This document shows, piece by piece, positions 59,543 through 64,000 of a stretch of DNA of 64,000 nt. The stretch's first letter is position 1. Each line of letters begins with the position of its first letter. The stretch is taken from NCBI GenBank assembly GCA_903822185.1, contig CAIJOA010000048.1, forward strand, positions 62,001 to 126,000, read 5' to 3'. Position numbers and translations under genes: made by a program. The notes beneath the pieces are model-generated. The model saw only the letters and a list, made by a program, of their open reading frames with translations, was not told where the DNA came from and searched no databases. Source of the DNA: an uncultured Rhodospirillales bacterium (GTDB lineage Bacteria > Pseudomonadota > Alphaproteobacteria > ATCC43930 > CGMCC-115725).

Positions 59543-61300
59543 TTAAGCGACGGCCTTCGCGCGCATTTCCGACCGCAGCTTTTCCGTTGCGGCGGCATCG
59601 ATCACATAGTCTTTGGCGCTGAGCACGACACCGTAATCGCTGCGGGCGTGCTCGATCGTCACGTAACCCTCGATCACGTCGTAGCGCACGCGATCGGCTT
59701 CGCGGTCGAGAGGGTTGCCCCAACCGCCGCCGCCGTTGCTGCGCACCATGACCTGAGCGTTGGCCGGGGTCGGGTAACGGTTTTCGTCTTTTTCGTGGAA
59801 GTCGTTATCGCCCGGCAGCTTCAGCAGGTAATTGCTGGTGTTGCCCGGCTTGCCTTCCCAGAGACCCCACGGCGGGCACTCGACGCGCGCCGGGCTGTGC
59901 AGGTTCCAACGGCCTTCGACGAAGTTGGTGACTTGGACATCGAGACCGAGGCCGCCACGGAACCTGCCGGGGCCGCCCGAATCGGTCCGCAGGGCGCGCT
60001 TCTCGACCAGCACCGGCGTCTTCATTTCGATCGCTTCGATGCTGCCGTTGCGCACGTCGCCTTGGCAGACCGAAACCGAACCGGATTCGCCGTCTTCATG
60101 CGGACGACCGCCCCAGCCACCGCCCTCGATGCTTTGGACGACGAAGGCTTTGCCGGTCTTCGGGTTGCGGCCGAAGAACACGACCGCCGCGCCGAGCGTG
60201 CCGAGATGGGCTGCCGGGATACGTTCTTTGGCGGCCGGCGCGAGCGCCTTGATGATGGTATCGACAACCGTTGGCACGATCGTGCTCCAACCCGACATCG
60301 GCATCGGGTAGCGCGCCATCATGATGTTGCCTTCGGGGATGACATGCTTCAGCGCGTTGAACGAGCCTTCGTTCACGGCATCGAGCGGCGCGGTCAGCGA
60401 CTTGTAAGCGACGCGCGCGCCGGCCAGCGTGCGAGAATTGATGCCCGCCTTGCGTTCCGCCGAGCAACCGGACAAATCGATTTCCATCGAGCCGGTTTCT
60501 TGATCGACCGTCACTTTCGCATGGACGCGAACGCGTTCGCCCTTTTTGACGCCGTCGTCATCGAGGAACGCTTCGGCTTCATAGACACCCGACGGGAAGC
60601 CGGAAACGACCTTGCGGCAACGCTTTTCGGTTTCGAGGAAGATGTATTCGATCGCTTCCATCATCGTGGTCTGGCCGAACTTGTCGAACAGTTCGTCGAG
60701 ACGGCGATGCGCCAGCTTGCACGCCGCGATCTGCGAGCGCATGTCGCCCATCGACGAATCCGGGAAGCGGATATTGTCGCGGATGACCTTCAAGAGGATT
60801 TCGACCGGCTTGCCGTTCTCGTAGATCTTGAGCTGATCGAGCTGCAGCCCTTCCATCCAGGGATCGACGACTTCGGCGCCGCCGCCGAAGCCGGTCGAGA
60901 TGCCGCCGACATCGATCCAGTGCGCGCGCACCATCGAGAACATCTTCAGCTCACCCTTATAGAAATAGGGCATGTAGATGACGATGTTGTTGAGATGCTG
61001 ACCGGCCACCGCCTGGTGGTTGGTGATGATGACGTCGTCATGCTTGAAGCCCGCCGCGCCGTAGCGGTTCATACCATCGACGATGATCGCGCCCAGATCG
61101 GCGACGAAGTGCGAAACGCCGCCGACATTTTGGGAGACCAAACGGGAGTCCGGCAGCAACATCGCGGTGCAGAAGTCGCGCACCTCGTAGATCATCATGT
61201 TGTAGGAGGTACGATGCAGGTCCGCCGCCATTTCGGTGGCGATGGCCGGCAGTGCGCTGCGGATGACTTCGAGGGTAACCGGATCGAGTTTCGCCGTCAT
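59543..61300 (-). CDS. hyuB: hydantoinase B/oxoprolinase family protein
   Basis: This 585-residue protein starts MTAKLDPVTLEVIRSALPAI and has VRDFCTAMLLPDSRLVSQ near residue 55, SVGVSHFV-type text (NVGGVSHFVADLG), and the C-terminal glycine-rich segment RSNGGGGWGNPLDREADRV. These are standard HyuB/acetophenone carboxylase beta-type features. With HyuA it would hydrolyse or carboxylate a substrate at the cost of ATP: N-methylhydantoin, 5-oxoproline or a ketone. The ATG overlaps the hyuA stop (ATGA). The large plus-strand ORF opposite (59522-61447) is antisense and rejected. Confidence 0.92.
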   Translation of the reverse strand: MTAKLDPVTLEVIRSALPAIATEMAADLHRTSYNMMIYEVRDFCTAMLLPDSRLVSQNVGGVSHFVADLGAIIVDGMNRYGAAGFKHDDVIITNHQAVAGQHLNNIVIYMPYFYKGELKMFSMVRAHWIDVGGISTGFGGGAEVVDPWMEGLQLDQLKIYENGKPVEILLKVIRDNIRFPDSSMGDMRSQIAACKLAHRRLDELFDKFGQTTMMEAIEYIFLETEKRCRKVVSGFPSGVYEAEAFLDDDGVKKGERVRVHAKVTVDQETGSMEIDLSGCSAERKAGINSRTLAGARVAYKSLTAPLDAVNEGSFNALKHVIPEGNIMMARYPMPMSGWSTIVPTVVDTIIKALAPAAKERIPAAHLGTLGAAVVFFGRNPKTGKAFVVQSIEGGGWGGRPHEDGESGSVSVCQGDVRNGSIEAIEMKTPVLVEKRALRTDSGGPGRFRGGLGLDVQVTNFVEGRWNLHSPARVECPPWGLWEGKPGNTSNYLLKLPGDNDFHEKDENRYPTPANAQVMVRSNGGGGWGNPLDREADRVRYDVIEGYVTIEHARSDYGVVLSAKDYVIDAAATEKLRSEMRAKAVA

Positions 61301-63333
61301 TGTGCGTTCCCCACTGAGATGATGAGTTCGCCGGTATCGGCCACGCTGACCTTGTCGAGTGGGAAGATAACCGTGGTCGAGCCATATTCGCTGACGAGCG
61401 CCGGGCCGTCGAACTTGTCGCCGGGGGTCAGCTTCTCGCGGTCATAGACTGGGCAATCGACAGCCGTCTTGCCTTCGAACAGGACCTGGCGGATTTCGCG
61501 CGGCGCCAGCTTGCCTTCGCGCGGCAGCGCCGGCAAAGCGAGCTTCGAGCGCTGGCCCAAAGCGACCAGACGGATGTTGATCATCTCGACCGGTTCGTCG
61601 GCCGCCTGGTGGGCGTAACGCTGCTCGTGCAGATCGTCGAACGACTTGCGGATCGCTTTGCGGTCGGCGCGCGCCAATTGTTCCGGCGTCACGCTGATCG
61701 GCAGAGTGAATTCCTGACCGACATAGCGCAGATCGAACTGGACCTGGGTGGTGCAGTTGTCCTTGCGGCCCAGCAGCTTGTAGGCCTCGCCGGTCAGTTC
61801 CTCGGTAATGCGGCGGATGAGGTCGAAATCCGCGACATTGAGTTCGGCGAGATAGGTGCGGACCAAGTCGTGCCGTTCATCGGCCATCAGCATGCCGAGC
61901 GCCGAGAAATGCGACGGGAACCGCGGGACGATGACGGTCGGAACGAAGAGCTCGCGGGCGATCGCGACGGCATGGACGGCGCCGCCGCCGCCCGAGGCGA
62001 TGAGCACGAAATCGCGCGGATCGTAACCCTTTTCGACCGACACTTCGCGAACGCAGAGGGCCATTTTGGCGATGGCGATCTGAACCACGGCGCTGGCGGC
62101 TTCTTCGGCGGTCATGTTGAGCGGTTTCGCGATACGCTCCTGCATGCCCTTCAGCGCCGCGTCGCGGTCGAGTTTCATCTCGCCGCCGAGGAAGTCATTG
62201 GCACCGATACGGCCGAGAATAACGTTGGCATCGGTGATCGTCGGCTCGGTGCCGCCGCGGCCATAGCAGATCGGGCCGGGTTCGGCGCCGGAGCTTTGCG
62301 GGCCGACTTTCAGCGCGCCGACATCGTCGATCGAGGCGATCGAGCCGCCGCCGGCGCCGACTTCGACGATATCGACGACCGGGGTCATGACCGGATGGCC
62401 CGAGGCGTAACCGCCGACGTAATAGCCTTCTGCCATCGAGGCTTCGCCGTCACGGACGAGGCTGGCCTTGGCGGTCGTGCCGCCCATGTCGAAGGAAACG
62501 ACGTTGGCATAACCGAGCGCCTGACCGACCTGCGCCGCGGCGATGATGCCGCCGACCGGGCCGGATTCCATCATCGTGACCGGACGGTTGATCGCCGTCG
62601 CCGGGGCCATGACGCCGCCGTTCGACTGCATGATCGCGAGTTCGCCCTTGAAACCGATGGTTTCGAGGCGATTTTGCAGATTACGGACGTAACCGCCGAC
62701 GACCGGGCCGATATAGGCGTTCACCGCCGTGGTCGAGATACGCTCATATTCCCGATATTCGCGCATGATCTCGTGGCTGAGCGAGACATAAGCCTTCGGC
62801 ATCGCCTTCCGGACGATCTCGCCGGCCTGCTGCTCGTGCTCGGGATTGGCGTAGGAGTGGAGGAAGCAGACCGCGACCGCATCGACGCCTTCCTTGACGA
62901 GGATATCGCAGGCCGCCTTGACGCTGGCCGGGTCGAGCGCTTCGCGGACTTCGCCGGAGGCGAGGAGGCGCTCATTGACCTCGATGGTCAGATGGCGCGG
63001 CACCAGCGGCTTCGGCCGATGGAAGAAGAGGTTGTAGGCTTCGGGGCGATTGCCGCGGCCGATGGCGTAAACGTCGCGTGTACCGCGCGTCACGATCAAG
63101 CCAACCTTCGCACCCTTGCGCTCGATCAGCGTGTTGATCGCCGTGGTCGAGCCATGGATCAGGTGATTGATGGTGCCGGGATCGAGTTCGGACTTCTCGA
63201 TGCAATCGATGATGCCATCGACGTGATTCCGGGGCGTGGTCAGGCTTTTCGCCTGAAAAAAGCGCCCGGTCTTGTCGTCGAACGCAATCAGATCCGTAAA
63301 CGTCCCACCGATATCAACCGCTAGAAAAACCAC
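61297..63333 (-). CDS. hyuA: hydantoinase A/oxoprolinase family protein
   Basis: This protein has 678 residues from the GTG at 63333 (VVFLAVDIGGTFTDL); the track's 79-residue extension contains the 21 bp tandem repeat and is noncoding. The ASKHA-type ATPase motifs are DIGGTFTDL at the N-terminus and FDMGGTTAKASLV near residue 280, with NSNGGVM-type text (MQSNGGVMAP). The family includes N-methylhydantoinase, 5-oxoprolinase and acetone or acetophenone carboxylase subunits, which this sequence alone cannot separate. It starts the minus-strand run hyuA-hyuB-SBPs-ABC core-SBPs-PrpD, so its substrate may arrive through that transporter. Confidence 0.92.
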   Translation of the reverse strand: MVFLAVDIGGTFTDLIAFDDKTGRFFQAKSLTTPRNHVDGIIDCIEKSELDPGTINHLIHGSTTAINTLIERKGAKVGLIVTRGTRDVYAIGRGNRPEAYNLFFHRPKPLVPRHLTIEVNERLLASGEVREALDPASVKAACDILVKEGVDAVAVCFLHSYANPEHEQQAGEIVRKAMPKAYVSLSHEIMREYREYERISTTAVNAYIGPVVGGYVRNLQNRLETIGFKGELAIMQSNGGVMAPATAINRPVTMMESGPVGGIIAAAQVGQALGYANVVSFDMGGTTAKASLVRDGEASMAEGYYVGGYASGHPVMTPVVDIVEVGAGGGSIASIDDVGALKVGPQSSGAEPGPICYGRGGTEPTITDANVILGRIGANDFLGGEMKLDRDAALKGMQERIAKPLNMTAEEAASAVVQIAIAKMALCVREVSVEKGYDPRDFVLIASGGGGAVHAVAIARELFVPTVIVPRFPSHFSALGMLMADERHDLVRTYLAELNVADFDLIRRITEELTGEAYKLLGRKDNCTTQVQFDLRYVGQEFTLPISVTPEQLARADRKAIRKSFDDLHEQRYAHQAADEPVEMINIRLVALGQRSKLALPALPREGKLAPREIRQVLFEGKTAVDCPVYDREKLTPGDKFDGPALVSEYGSTTVIFPLDKVSVADTGELIISVGNAQ

Positions 63334-63448
63334 GATATTTTGTCCCTCTGACGTGTTCCTGCACCTGGCGCACAATTTTGTGGGCAAGCCGCCTCGGGGC
63401 GGCACGGTGCCGGGCGCGACTATCGCGGAGCAACGGAAATGACGCAAT

Positions 63449-63490
63449 CCCTTTTCCGTGCCACTCTTTCCCTTTTCCGTGCCACTCTTT
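63449..63490. repeat. perfect 21 bp tandem repeat in divergent promoter region
   Basis: Two identical adjacent copies of a 21 bp unit containing CCCTTTTCCGTGCCACTC lie between the divergent hyuA and PEP-mutase-family starts (218 bp gap). A 21 bp period is two helical turns, so two bound copies of a regulator would face the same side of the DNA. The rest of this gap shows no gene. Confidence 0.7.
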
Positions 63491-63551
63491 TCGGCACGTT
63501 CGGCATGCTTCACTATGTGTTTTCGACAGGAAATTACCCGGAGGAATAGTG

Positions 63552-64000
63552 ATGACGGAAAGCGCGGCACAGAAACTGCGGCGGATGATGGCGGGACCCG
63601 AGATATTGGTCTGTCCGGTGATCGGCGATCCGCTGATGGCGCGGATGTCCGAGGAAGCCGGCTTCCCCCTCGCCATGCTGGGCGGGTTCGGCATCGCCGC
63701 GATGAGCTTCGCCATGCCCGATGCCGGGCTGATCGACTTCACCGAAGTGGTCACCGCCCTCCACAACACCTGCGCCGCTGTGCCCGGTTTCCCGGTCATC
63801 GCCGACGGCGACACCGGCTATGGCAACGCGATGAACGTCCGCCGGACGATCAAGGAATTCGCCCGCGCCGGCGCGGCGGTCACGCTGCTGGAAGACCAGG
63901 TCTGGCCCAAGAAATGCGGCCATTATGGAGGCAAGCGCGAGGTCATTCCCCGCGCCGAGGCCCGGCTGAAAATCCGCGCCGCGGTCGAGGCGCGCAACGA
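63552..64000 (+). CDS. isocitrate lyase/PEP mutase family protein, C-terminus outside window
   Basis: The ATG at 63552 has CCCGGAGGAATAGTG before it; 149 codons are visible. The text matches the isocitrate lyase/PEP mutase superfamily: MLGGFGIAAMSFAMPDAGL near residue 40, the metal-site strand VIADGDTGYGN near 80, and LLEDQVWPKKCGHYGGKREV near 115 with the KKCGH catalytic loop of lyases such as methylisocitrate lyase, oxaloacetate decarboxylase and 2,3-dimethylmalate lyase. It is divergent from hyuA and could be controlled by the same tandem repeat. It is incomplete at the right edge, so the C-terminal motifs cannot be checked. Confidence 0.88.
   Translation, partial: MTESAAQKLRRMMAGPEILVCPVIGDPLMARMSEEAGFPLAMLGGFGIAAMSFAMPDAGLIDFTEVVTALHNTCAAVPGFPVIADGDTGYGNAMNVRRTIKEFARAGAAVTLLEDQVWPKKCGHYGGKREVIPRAEARLKIRAAVEARN

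Noticed and set aside
59522-63324. Very long plus-strand ORFs (641 and 571 aa) opposite hyuB and hyuA, and similar ones at 3849-5507 and 14981-16864
   Set aside because: They are antisense to genes with clear family motifs, show arginine/histidine-rich composition typical of GC-rich shadow frames, and contain no recognisable domain.

Overview
The window looks like a piece of a GC-rich alphaproteobacterial chromosome. Three things suggest this: the codon use, the dense operons with ATGA/GTGA/TAATG gene junctions, and dispersed palindromic repeats of the type that translates as 'RHCERSEAIQ', common in Rhizobiales and Rhodospirillales. I cannot name a genus. There are no RNA genes, transposases, integrases, phage genes or CRISPR arrays, and no gene-free stretch exceeds 300 bases.

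Region 1 (1-12.2 kb, nearly all minus strand) is a catabolic cluster. In transcription order it encodes a FAD monooxygenase, a small unknown protein, a Rieske ferredoxin, a three-subunit molybdenum hydroxylase (FAD, 2Fe-2S and Mo subunits), an ACMSD-type amidohydrolase/decarboxylase and a UbiD-type decarboxylase. Next come an alpha/beta hydrolase, an amidase and a second, truncated alpha/beta hydrolase. An isochorismatase-fold hydrolase reads on the plus strand. This enzyme set resembles pyridine-carboxylate (nicotinate/picolinate) degradation, but the ring-cleaving dioxygenase and maleate isomerase are not seen. Region 2 (12.3-16.6 kb) holds a PPOX-fold flavoprotein, a glycosyltransferase plus DUF2252 pair, and a ThDP-dependent enzyme. 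Region 3 (16.6-23.6 kb) has four tandem paralogous amidohydrolases plus a C-terminal relic of another. It also has a second copy of the Rieske plus small-protein module, and a TauD/clavaminate-synthase-like oxygenase.

Region 4 (23.8-41.2 kb) is the main feature: 17 consecutive plus-strand genes, each encoding a complete secreted ABC-transporter substrate-binding protein (SBP) of the NMT1/SsuA/TauA type, with no transporter gene among them. Region 5 (41.3-48 kb) separates the two SBP arrays. It holds two MmgE/PrpD-family genes flanking a gentisate-dioxygenase-like bicupin, a PheA/TfdB-type FAD monooxygenase and a zinc-independent quinone-reductase-like dehydrogenase. Region 6 (48-59.5 kb, minus strand) has nine more SBPs of two further subfamilies, split 4+5 by the window's only ABC core (ATPase plus two permeases). 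Region 7 (59.5-64 kb) has hydantoinase/oxoprolinase-type hyuB and hyuA, and divergently the start of an isocitrate lyase/PEP-mutase-family gene.

Taken together, 26 SBPs share a window with one visible ABC transporter and a broad set of enzymes for aromatic, heteroaromatic and C-N-bond substrates. The simplest reading is a very large, duplicated solute-capture repertoire feeding a few transporters and a modular degradation system. A second theme is that palindromic repeat elements sit in most of the larger gaps of the 17-gene array. In several genes they supply the start codon or part of the signal peptide. Coordinates and starts were worked out by hand from the sequence and the ORF track; family assignments come from motif recognition, not from database searches.
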